DNA of 64,000 bases from an uncultured Pseudokineococcus sp. (GTDB lineage Bacteria > Actinomycetota > Actinomycetes > Actinomycetales > Quadrisphaeraceae), in the NCBI RefSeq assembly GCF_947495735.1, contig NZ_CANMAA010000008.1, forward strand, positions 98,976-162,975, in the 5' to 3' direction. Below, piece after piece: positions 19,919-27,836 of the stretch (its first letter is position 1; every line of letters begins with the position of its first letter). The notes under the pieces are model-generated. The model was not told the DNA's origin. It saw only the letters and a list, made by a program, of their open reading frames with translations, and made no database searches. Made by a program: the position numbers and the translations under genes.

Positions 19919-21451
19919 TCAGTCGGCCGACGCGACGGGCTCGCGGTCGCGCGCCCGGGGCTCGCGCGGCACGAGCAGCCCGACGAGCGCACCGGAGGCG
20001 ACGATCACCGCGCCGACGAGCAGGCCGCGGTCGTAGCCGGCGGCCAGGGCCTCGACGCCCGCGGCCCCGGCGGACGCCGCGGCGTCGGCGTCCTCGGTGC
20101 CCAGCACCGAGGCGGTGTGGGCGGCGGCGATCGTGGACAGGACGGCCAGGCCGATGGCGCCGCCCATCTGCCGCGAGGTGTTGATGAGCCCCGACGCCAG
20201 GCCGGCCTGCTCGCCGGGGACGCCGGCCGTGGCCGCGGCGGCCAGCTGGACCATGGTCAGGCCGATGCCCAGGCCGGCCAGCATCGTCGGCCCGAGCAGC
20301 TCGCCGACGTAGCTGCCGCTCGGCGAGGACGCCGACAGCCACAGGAGGCCGGCCGCGGAGACGAGGGGCCCGACGACGAGCAGCGGCCGGGGACCGGTGC
20401 GCTGGGCGATGCGCCCGGAGACCACCGTCCCGGCCACGAGGGCCAGGCTCGCGGGCAGGAACGCCAGGCCGGCGTCGAGGGCGTCGAAGCCGTAGACGCG
20501 CTGCAGCTGCAGCGACATGAAGAACCAGAACGAGAACATGCCCATGCCGACGGTGAGGGCGACGCCGTTCGCGGCGGACAGGGCGCGGCGCCGGAAGATG
20601 TCCAGCGGGACGAGCGGGCGGGGCGCGTGGCGCTCGATGAGCACGAACAGCGCCAGCAGCGCGAGGCCGACGGCGATCGGGGCGAGCACGACCGCGGACG
20701 TCCACGAGCTCGTCTCCGCGCTCACGACGCCGTAGACGACGGACGTCAGGCCGAGGGTCACGGTCAGGCTGCCGGGCACGTCGAGGTCGCGCAGGCGGCG
20801 GACGACGGGCGCGGAGCCGACCAGCGCCCACGCCGCCCCCGCGATGAGCAGGACGCCGAGCGGCACGTTGACGAAGAGCACCCACCGCCAGCTGAGCAGC
20901 TCGGTCAGCACACCGCCGACGAGCCCGCCCATCGCGCCGCCGGCGCCGCCGACCGCGCCCCACACGCCGAGGGCCCGGGCGCGCTCGGCCGGCTCGGTGT
21001 AGGTCGTCGTCAGGAGGCTGAGCGTGGCCGGCGCGAGGACGGCACCGCCGACGCCCTGCGCCGCGCGCGCCGCCACGAGCCAGGTCTCGGTCTGCGCGAA
21101 CCCGCCGACCAGGCTGGCCAGCGAGAAGAGCGCCACCCCCCACAGGAACACGCGCTTGCGCCCGAAGAGGTCGCCCGCGCGCCCGCCGAGCAGCAGCAGC
21201 CCCGCGAAGGCCAGGGCGTAGGCGTTGACCACCCACTGCAGGCCGGCGGTCGACAGGCCCAGGTCCGTGCGCATCGACGGCAGCGCGACGTTCACGATGC
21301 TCACGTCGAGGATGACCATGAACTGCGCCGTCGCCGCGACGACCAGGACCATCCAGTGCGGCACGTCGCGCCGTCGGCGCGCGCGGCCGCCCGACGGCCG
21401 ACCGCCGACCGGGTCGTCGGCGCCGCTGGTGCGGGGCGCAGTGGCGGTCAC
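19919..21451 (-). CDS. DHA2-family MFS drug exporter (EmrB/QacA type)
   Basis: Proton-driven multidrug exporter of 510 residues with 14 predicted helices. Family motifs are LDVSIVNVALPSM (helix 1), GGRAGDLFGRKRVF (motif A) and the motif C region GAVGGAGGAMGGLVGG. GTG at 21451 gives a short Thr/Arg-rich lead before helix 1. The frame is open 37 codons further but that part is not family-like. It lies 190 bases downstream of the GGDEF-EAL gene on the same strand. The spacer 21452-21641 shows no gene. No adjacent TetR or MarR regulator is seen. The substrate is unknown. Confidence 0.88.
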   Translation of the reverse strand: MTATAPRTSGADDPVGGRPSGGRARRRRDVPHWMVLVVAATAQFMVILDVSIVNVALPSMRTDLGLSTAGLQWVVNAYALAFAGLLLLGGRAGDLFGRKRVFLWGVALFSLASLVGGFAQTETWLVAARAAQGVGGAVLAPATLSLLTTTYTEPAERARALGVWGAVGGAGGAMGGLVGGVLTELLSWRWVLFVNVPLGVLLIAGAAWALVGSAPVVRRLRDLDVPGSLTVTLGLTSVVYGVVSAETSSWTSAVVLAPIAVGLALLALFVLIERHAPRPLVPLDIFRRRALSAANGVALTVGMGMFSFWFFMSLQLQRVYGFDALDAGLAFLPASLALVAGTVVSGRIAQRTGPRPLLVVGPLVSAAGLLWLSASSPSGSYVGELLGPTMLAGLGIGLTMVQLAAAATAGVPGEQAGLASGLINTSRQMGGAIGLAVLSTIAAAHTASVLGTEDADAAASAGAAGVEALAAGYDRGLLVGAVIVASGALVGLLVPREPRARDREPVASAD

Positions 21452-21641
21452 GGGCTGCTCCGAACTCTCGGGTCGTGCGAGGACGGCCGCGCGCGTGCCC
21501 GACCACGAGCGGCAAGCGCGGCGGCCGCCGCGGCATTCCGAGGGCCTCCCGGCACCCCGCACCGGCGGGGCCGGTCACGCGCGTCCCGCGGGGGCGAGGG
21601 AGCTCCTGCGGGGCGCCCGGCGGGCGGGCCGAGCACCGGGC

Positions 21642-23522
21642 TCAGGACGCGGTCGGCGGCACCGGCCCCGGGGGGACCGGTCGGCTGAAGGAGTAGCCCT
21701 GCGCCAGGTCGCAGCCGAGGGCCTCGAGCGCCGCGCGCTGCTGGGGCGTCTCCACGCCCTCGCCGACGACGACCACGCCCAGGGCGTGGCCGAGGCCCAC
21801 GCAGCTCGCCACGATGGCGTGGTCGCGCGGGTCGGTGGTCATCCCCGCGACGAAGGAGCGGTCGATCTTCAGCTCGTCCACGGGGAACCGCTTGAGGTAG
21901 GTGAAGCTCGAGTAGCCGGTGCCGAAGTCGTCGACCGCCAGGTGCAGGCCGAGCGCCCGGAGGCTGCTCAGCGCGGCGAGCGCCACCTCGGGCTCGCGCA
22001 TCAGCGCGGTCTCGGTGATCTCCAGCACCAGGCGGGGCGCGGGGAGGCCGTGCCGCTCGAGCAGCTCGGTGATGGCGGGGACCAGCTCGGGGTCGACCAG
22101 CTGGCGCGCCGACACGTTGACGGCCATCTGCACCGCCGCGCCGTCGGGGTGCCGCTCCCAGCGCACGGCCTGGGCGACCGCCTCCTCGAGGACCCAGGCG
22201 CCGAGCTCGCGGACCAGGCCGGACTCCTCGGCGACGTCGACGAACTCCGAGGGAGGCAGCAGGCCGCGGGTGGGGTGCTGCCAGCGCACGAGCGCCTCGA
22301 CGCCCACGACGGCGCCGCTGCCGACCTCCACGCGCGGCTGGTAGTGCAGGCGCAGCTGGCCGTCGGTGATGGCGTGCCGCAGCTGCTCGAGCAGGAGGAG
22401 GCGGTCGGCGGTCGGGTCCGCGCAGCCCGTCTCGTGCCGCCGCCAGCAGGCGCGGCCCGCGGCCTTGGCGCGGTACATCGCGGCGTCGGCGCGCTGCAGC
22501 AGGCGCTCGCCGGCCTCGTCCGCGCCGTCGCCGGGGCCGCCCTCCCGGGTGGCGACGCGCGCGCCCGCGGCGTCGTCGGCGACCGCCACCCCGATGCTCG
22601 CCGACACGACGACCTCGACGCCGGACAGCAGGACGGGCGCCCCGAGGGCGGCGAGGAGCCCCTCCGCGAGGGGCGGCACGTCGTCGACCGGCACGCCGTG
22701 CAGGACGGCGAACTCGTCGCCCGCCAGGCGCGCCAGCACGGCGTCCTCCGGCAGCGCGGTGCGCAGCCGGGACGCGGCCGCGACGAGGAGCTCGTCGCCG
22801 GAGGCGTGGCCGAGGCTGTCGTTGACCGTCTTGAAGCCGTCGAGGTCGATGTAGAGGACCGCCGCCGGCGCCTCGCGGTCGGCTGCCCGCAGCGCGCGGT
22901 CGAGGACCTCCAGCAGCCCGGTGCGGTTGAGCAGCCCCGTCAGCGGGTCGTGGCGCACCAGGTGCTGCGCCTGCGCCTCGGCCTCGGCGGTGCGGGCCTC
23001 GGACGCCTCCGCCCGACGTCGCGCCGTCAGCAGGCCCAGCTCGTAGCGCCGCCGCCCGGCGGCGCTGAAGAGGGCCACGAGCACCGACCCGTCGCCGTCC
23101 AGGCGGACGGCGCTCAGCAGCGCGGCCTGCCGGGTCCCGTCGGCGCCGCGGATCTGCAGGGCGACCTCGTCCAGGCGACCGGTGAGGGTGAGCTGGGGGA
23201 GCCCGTTCGTGCTGTAGAGGATGCGGTCGCCCACGGGCAGCAGCCGCGTGAAGGCGGAGCCGACGACGTCCTCGCGCCCGTGGCCGGTCCATCGCAGGAA
23301 CGTCTCGTTGACGTCGGTGACCAGGCCCTCCGCGGACACGAGCAGGTGGGCGCAGGGCGCCGCGTGCCACAGGGCCTCGACGTCGGGGCGTGCGGGGACG
23401 AGCGGCGGCACGGCCGGCTGCTCGCCCCCCTCGCGGTCCGCCCGCGGCCGGGGCGGGGCGGACGAGCGCGGCGGGGCGCCGGCAGCCGGCGCCTCGACGC
23501 CGCGGTCGCGGGGCTCGGTCAC
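21642..23522 (-). CDS. PAS-GGDEF-EAL cyclic-di-GMP turnover protein
   Basis: A 626-residue cytoplasmic protein with a PAS-like sensor (~45-155), GGDEF (~188-360) and EAL (~372-615) domains. The cyclase motif reads AGDEF (267-271) instead of GGDEF; such variants may keep activity. The phosphodiesterase residues look complete: EAL at 409-411, NVSA, EITETA, DDFGTGYSS, KIDRSF and GEGVET. It is probably a regulated phosphodiesterase, perhaps bifunctional. The GTG start overlaps the stop of the RsbQ-like hydrolase gene (GTGA), so the two are translationally coupled, and the PAS domain is in the place where RsbP-type partners bind RsbQ signals. Confidence 0.9.
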   Translation of the reverse strand: MTEPRDRGVEAPAAGAPPRSSAPPRPRADREGGEQPAVPPLVPARPDVEALWHAAPCAHLLVSAEGLVTDVNETFLRWTGHGREDVVGSAFTRLLPVGDRILYSTNGLPQLTLTGRLDEVALQIRGADGTRQAALLSAVRLDGDGSVLVALFSAAGRRRYELGLLTARRRAEASEARTAEAEAQAQHLVRHDPLTGLLNRTGLLEVLDRALRAADREAPAAVLYIDLDGFKTVNDSLGHASGDELLVAAASRLRTALPEDAVLARLAGDEFAVLHGVPVDDVPPLAEGLLAALGAPVLLSGVEVVVSASIGVAVADDAAGARVATREGGPGDGADEAGERLLQRADAAMYRAKAAGRACWRRHETGCADPTADRLLLLEQLRHAITDGQLRLHYQPRVEVGSGAVVGVEALVRWQHPTRGLLPPSEFVDVAEESGLVRELGAWVLEEAVAQAVRWERHPDGAAVQMAVNVSARQLVDPELVPAITELLERHGLPAPRLVLEITETALMREPEVALAALSSLRALGLHLAVDDFGTGYSSFTYLKRFPVDELKIDRSFVAGMTTDPRDHAIVASCVGLGHALGVVVVGEGVETPQQRAALEALGCDLAQGYSFSRPVPPGPVPPTAS

Positions 23523-24346
23523 GACCGCACGCGCAGGTGGGCGCGGATCGCCGCGGCGGTCTCCGCGGGCGCGCTGACGTGCGGGCAGTGGCCCGTCGCG
23601 CGCAGGTGGACGAGCGTGCTGTGCGGCAGGGCGCGGTGCACGTGGGCACCGACCTCCGGGGGGGCGAGCGCGTCCTGCCGGCACTGCAGGACGACGGCGT
23701 GGACGGGCACCCGCGGGAGCAGGTCCCGGCTGTCGGACAGGAAGGTGAGCCGGGCGACGTCGCGCGCGACGTCGGGGTCGAGCCGGCAGAAGCCCGCCTC
23801 GAGCGCCTCCCCCAGGTGGGGCGCGTCCGGGTTGCCCATGACGACGGGGGCCATCGTCTCCGCCCAGGCGAAGTAGTTGCTGTCGAGGGACTCCAGCAGC
23901 TCCTCGACGTCCTCGGTCGAGAAGCCGCCGACGTAGCCGGTCTCCGGGTCGTCGACGTAGCGCGGCGAGGGGGCCACGAGCACGAGCTGGGCGATCCGGC
24001 TCGCGTCCCGCGCGGCGGCGGCGACCGCGACCATCGCGCTGATGGAGTGGCCGACCACGACGGCCTCCCGCAGGTCGAGGGCCTCGCAGATCTCCAGCAG
24101 GTCCTCGGCGTAGCCGTCGACCGTCGCGTAGCGCCGGGGGTCGTACGCCTCGCGGTCCGAGCGCCCGGCTCCCACCTGGTCGTAGAGGACGACCCGGTGG
24201 TCCTCGGTGAAGCGCAGGGCGACGTCGCGCCACATGTCCTGGTCGGAGCCGAACCCGTGCGCGAAGACGACCGGGGTCGCCCCCGACCGGCCCAGCTGGG
24301 TGACGTGGTGGCGTCGCGTGACCGCGGCGGCGCTCGGAGCGGGCAT
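23519..24346 (-). CDS. RsbQ-like alpha/beta hydrolase
   Basis: A 275-residue hydrolase strongly like Bacillus RsbQ and the plant KAI2/D14 receptors. Shared features include FAHGFGSDQDMW, DQVGAGRSDREAYD, the nucleophile Ser101 in GHSIS, Asp225 in CRQDALAP and His253 in TGHCPH. RsbQ works with the PAS domain of RsbP to pass an energy-stress signal to sigma-B. Here the coupled partner is a PAS-GGDEF-EAL protein instead of a phosphatase, so the output may be cyclic-di-GMP. ATG at 24346 has CAGGAGACGACC before it. The native ligand is unknown. Confidence 0.9.
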   Translation of the reverse strand: MPAPSAAAVTRRHHVTQLGRSGATPVVFAHGFGSDQDMWRDVALRFTEDHRVVLYDQVGAGRSDREAYDPRRYATVDGYAEDLLEICEALDLREAVVVGHSISAMVAVAAAARDASRIAQLVLVAPSPRYVDDPETGYVGGFSTEDVEELLESLDSNYFAWAETMAPVVMGNPDAPHLGEALEAGFCRLDPDVARDVARLTFLSDSRDLLPRVPVHAVVLQCRQDALAPPEVGAHVHRALPHSTLVHLRATGHCPHVSAPAETAAAIRAHLRVRS

Positions 24347-24559
24347 GGTCGTCTCCTGGGGCTGTCGCGGTCGTCTCCTCGAGGTGGGTGGGCGAGCGCG
24401 CCTCGTGCTGGACGCGCTGCGCCACCTGCGCTCCCCATCGGCACCGGCGCCGGCGGACTTGAGCGCCCGCGCGCCGCGAGCTGGGCGGCCGCTGACCTGG
24501 ACGGGTGCTGCCGCAGCGCGCGGGCTCCCGCGGGCGGCGCCCGCGCCGATGGCCGGGGT

Positions 24560-25675
24560 GTGGACCTCTTCGCGCCCCGCGACGCCAGGGCGGCCGCCCG
24601 CGCCCTCCAGGTGGTGCTGCTGCTGGCGGCGGCCGTGCTCGGGGGCGGCGCGGCCGTGCACCCGCCCGCGGCGGGCGGAGCGGTCGTGGTCGCCGTGGTG
24701 CTGTCCATGGTCGTCGTCGCGGGACTGCTCGTGCGCGTGCGCTGCCCCGGGTGGGCCTTCGGCCTGCTGCCCGTGCTCGGCGTCGCGGCGGTGGCGGTCC
24801 TCGACGCGCTGACGCGCGACGCCACCACCGCCGCCCAGGTCTTCTTCCTGCTGCCCGTCCTCTTCGCCGCCACGCACCTGCGCCCCACGGGCGCCTGGCT
24901 CGTGACGGCGATCTCCGTCACGGGCGAGGCCGTCACGACCCTCCTGCTGCTGCCGCTCCCGCAGGCCCTCACGGACTGGGCGTTCGTCAGCGTCGTGGCC
25001 GTCACGACCACGCTCCTGCTGGTCCGCGTGAACGGGCAGCGCGACCGGCTGCTCGCCGAGCTCCGCCGCCAGGCCGCCGTGGACCCGCTGACCGGGCTGG
25101 TCACGCGGCGGGTCCTGGACGACGCGGCCGCCTGCGCCCTGACGTCCGCGGACGCCGCGGACGGCACGGCGCTCGTCGTCGTGGACGTCGACCACTTCAA
25201 GGGGGTCAACGACACCCACGGGCACCCGGTCGGCGACGCGCTGCTGGTCCACCTCGGCGGGCTGCTGCGCGAGGTGAGCGGCCCGTCCGCGGTGGTGAGC
25301 CGCCTGGGCGGGGACGAGCTGGCGGTGCTCCTGCCCGGGGAGTCCCTCGCCGGCGCCGCGCGGCGCGGCGCGGCGGTCGTCGAGGTGGTGCGCGCACGGC
25401 CGCTCCTCCTCGACGGGCGCGGCGGGGCGCCGCTGCCCACCACCGTCAGCGTCGGGGTCGCCCACGCGCCGTCCCACGCCGCCGACCTGCCGGGGCTCTA
25501 CCGTGCGGCGGACGCAGCGCTCTACCGGGCCAAGCGCACCGGTCGGGACGGCGTCGCCGTGGCCGGGGCGCCGGAGCGGGAGAGCGGTGCGGCGGTCCCC
25601 GGCGGGGCGCCGACCCCGGCGCCACCCGCCCAGCGCGCCTCGACCCCGGGCGCGGCGCTCGCGCCGCGGGCCTGA
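24560..25675 (+). CDS. Membrane diguanylate cyclase with GGDEL motif
   Basis: A 371-residue protein with about five or six N-terminal helices (~12-155) that match no sensor domain I can name, and a GGDEF domain (~170-335). The active-site motif is GGDEL (250-254); Leu at the last place is less common but often tolerated. The DVDHFKGVND segment supplies the first metal-binding Asp. The C-terminus is Pro/Ala-rich. GTG at 24560 opens the hydrophobic region; upstream codons in frame are low complexity. It is divergent from the RsbQ-like gene over a 213-base spacer and followed 10 bases later by another cyclase gene. Confidence 0.82.
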   Translation: MDLFAPRDARAAARALQVVLLLAAAVLGGGAAVHPPAAGGAVVVAVVLSMVVVAGLLVRVRCPGWAFGLLPVLGVAAVAVLDALTRDATTAAQVFFLLPVLFAATHLRPTGAWLVTAISVTGEAVTTLLLLPLPQALTDWAFVSVVAVTTTLLLVRVNGQRDRLLAELRRQAAVDPLTGLVTRRVLDDAAACALTSADAADGTALVVVDVDHFKGVNDTHGHPVGDALLVHLGGLLREVSGPSAVVSRLGGDELAVLLPGESLAGAARRGAAVVEVVRARPLLLDGRGGAPLPTTVSVGVAHAPSHAADLPGLYRAADAALYRAKRTGRDGVAVAGAPERESGAAVPGGAPTPAPPAQRASTPGAALAPRA

Positions 25676-25684
25676 GGGGCCCCG

Positions 25685-27769
25685 GTGGAGCACCTCGGGC
25701 CGGGCGTCGAGGACGCCGGGCCCCGTGCCGCGCGCACGGGGGCGAGCCGGACGTCCAGCACGGCAGCGCGCACCGCCCACGACCCCGCGCTCCTCGTCGG
25801 CTGGTGCGTCCTCGTGGCCCTGGCGGTCGCGCTCGGGCGCTCGACGCGCGCGGAGGGCACCGAGATGAGCCTCGTGGGCCCCGTCGCCGCCGTGACCTAC
25901 CTCGGGTCGCTGGCGGCGCGCCGCCGCGGCTGGCCCGCGGTGCTGGCCGTCGTCGGCCTGGGCGGCGCCGTGTCGGCGACGACCAACCTCGTCCTCGGCG
26001 CCGAGCCCGGGGTGGCCGCGGCCTTCGGCGCCGCCCACGCGGTGCACGGCCTCGTCGCCGCGGAGGCGCACGTGCGGCTCGCCCGCCGGGGGCGCAGGCC
26101 CCTGCGCCCGGCAGCGCGCCCCCGGTTCCGCGAGCCGGCCGACCTCACCGCCCTCATCGCCAGCGCCCTGGCGGGGTCGCTGGCCAGCGCGCTCGTCGGC
26201 CCGGCCGCCCTGGCCGTGGCGGACGGGGACCCGCTGCTGCAGACGGCGGGCGAGTGGACGCTGCGCAACGTCGCGAGCACGGTCGTGCTGGCGGGCGCCG
26301 TCCTCGCGCTGGGCGACCGCGCCGCCCGCCGGTCCGCGGGCCGGCCCCCGGCGGCCCGGTCGCTGCGCCGGCTGCCGCGCGGGCGCCACCTCGGGCTGGG
26401 AGGGCTGCACCTCGGCGCGTGGCTGGTCTACGCGCTGGTCTACGTGGTCTGGAGGGACGTGCCCGTCTCCTTCGTCACCCTCCCGCTGTCCCTGCTGCTG
26501 GCCCTGCGCACCACCCCCGCCCACGCGGCGGTCCACTCCGTCGTCGCGGGCGTCGTCGTCGTGGCCGGGACGCACGCGGGGAGCGGGCCCTTCTCGATGC
26601 TCGACCCCGGGGCGCGCGTCGTGGTGGCGCAGGGCTTCGTGGCGGTGGCGGCCGGCGCCGCGATGGCGCTGGCGCTGTACCGCCGCCAGCGCGACGAGCT
26701 GCTGGCGGGGCTCACCCGGGCGCAGGCGGCGGCCGACGACCGGGCGGACCTGCTGCGCCGCGGCTTCGACGACGCCCCGGCGGGCATGGCCCTCGTCGAC
26801 CTCGCCCGGTGCCCGACGAGCGTCCTGGGAGGTCCCCCCGGGGGCGCTGCTGCCGGGGGCGCGCCGCCGTCCTCGGGCGGCTGCGCGCGGGTCCGCGTCG
26901 TCAACGCCTCCTTCGGCGCCTTCCTCGACGTCGCTCCCGCCGCGCTCGCGGGCACCCCCGTCCGGGAGCTCCCGGCTGCGCACCAGGGCGAGGGCCCGTG
27001 CGCGCTGGAGGTCGTGGGCGCCGGCGACGAGCGCTCGACGTGCGAGCACGTCACGGCGGGGGGCCGCCGGGGGCGGCTCGACGTCACCCGCATCACCCCG
27101 CGGCACAGCCGGCCGTACCTGCTCGTCAGCGTCGAGGACATCACCGCCCAGCGGCACCTGGAGCTGGCGCTGCGCCACCAGGCCGAGCACGACGAGCTCA
27201 CGGGGCTGCCGGGTCGCGAGGTCCTGACGGCCCGGCTGCGGGAGGCGGTGGACCGGGGCGCGGCGGTCGGTGTGCTGTTCGTGGACCTGGACGGCTTCAA
27301 GGCGGTCAACGACTCGGCGGGGCACGCCGCGGGCGACGAGCTGCTGCGCGTCGTCGCGGCCCGGCTGACGGCGGCCGTGCGCCCGGGCGACCTCGTCGCG
27401 CGCTTCGGGGGCGACGAGTTCGCCGTGCTGTGCCGGGACGTCGGCTCGGCGCGGGCGCTCGTGGCCGTCGGCTCCCGGGTGGTCCAGCTCCTGGAGGAGC
27501 CGGTGGCGCTCGCGGGCGGGTCCCAGTCCATCAGCGCCAGCGTCGGGGCGTGCACGGCGACGGGCCCGGACGCCGACGCCGACGCCGTCCTCCGCCGCGC
27601 CGACGCGGCCATGTACGCGGCGAAGCGCTCGGGCCGCGGTCAGGTGCGCCTGCACGGCTCGGGGCGGTTGCCGGCGCCCCGGCGGCCGGAGCAGTGGCGG
27701 CCGGAGCAGCGGCGGTCGGAGCAGCGGGAGCCGGGGGCGCCGCTGCTGGGGCGCGCATCCCGGGGGTAG
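25685..27769 (+). CDS. Membrane PAS-GGDEF diguanylate cyclase
   Basis: A 694-residue protein. Residues ~35-335 carry about eight helices resembling a MASE1-type sensor, ~355-490 form a PAS-like domain interrupted by a Gly/Pro-rich loop (~375-400), and ~495-660 form a GGDEF domain with intact GGDEF (575-579) and FVDLDGFKAVND. It is expected to make cyclic-di-GMP in response to a membrane or small-molecule signal. The last 30 residues contain tandem RPEQ-type repeats from a short DNA repeat near 27690-27730. GTG at 25685 is nine bases after the previous stop, so the two cyclases are probably co-transcribed. Confidence 0.85.
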   Translation: MEHLGPGVEDAGPRAARTGASRTSSTAARTAHDPALLVGWCVLVALAVALGRSTRAEGTEMSLVGPVAAVTYLGSLAARRRGWPAVLAVVGLGGAVSATTNLVLGAEPGVAAAFGAAHAVHGLVAAEAHVRLARRGRRPLRPAARPRFREPADLTALIASALAGSLASALVGPAALAVADGDPLLQTAGEWTLRNVASTVVLAGAVLALGDRAARRSAGRPPAARSLRRLPRGRHLGLGGLHLGAWLVYALVYVVWRDVPVSFVTLPLSLLLALRTTPAHAAVHSVVAGVVVVAGTHAGSGPFSMLDPGARVVVAQGFVAVAAGAAMALALYRRQRDELLAGLTRAQAAADDRADLLRRGFDDAPAGMALVDLARCPTSVLGGPPGGAAAGGAPPSSGGCARVRVVNASFGAFLDVAPAALAGTPVRELPAAHQGEGPCALEVVGAGDERSTCEHVTAGGRRGRLDVTRITPRHSRPYLLVSVEDITAQRHLELALRHQAEHDELTGLPGREVLTARLREAVDRGAAVGVLFVDLDGFKAVNDSAGHAAGDELLRVVAARLTAAVRPGDLVARFGGDEFAVLCRDVGSARALVAVGSRVVQLLEEPVALAGGSQSISASVGACTATGPDADADAVLRRADAAMYAAKRSGRGQVRLHGSGRLPAPRRPEQWRPEQRRSEQREPGAPLLGRASRG

Positions 27770-27775
27770 CGCACG

Positions 27776-27830
27776 CCGGCCGGCGCCTCCCGCCTCCTCC
27801 TGCGCGGAGGGCGCGGGGGGCGCCGGCCGG
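27776..27830. terminator. Bidirectional terminator between convergent genes
   Basis: A 12-bp perfect stem, CCGGCCGGCGCC at 27776-27787 with GGCGCCGGCCGG at 27819-27830, around a GC-rich loop that can pair further. It lies exactly between the cyclase stop (27769) and the GH9 stop (27837). Confidence 0.6.
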
Positions 27831-27836
27831 AGCGGG

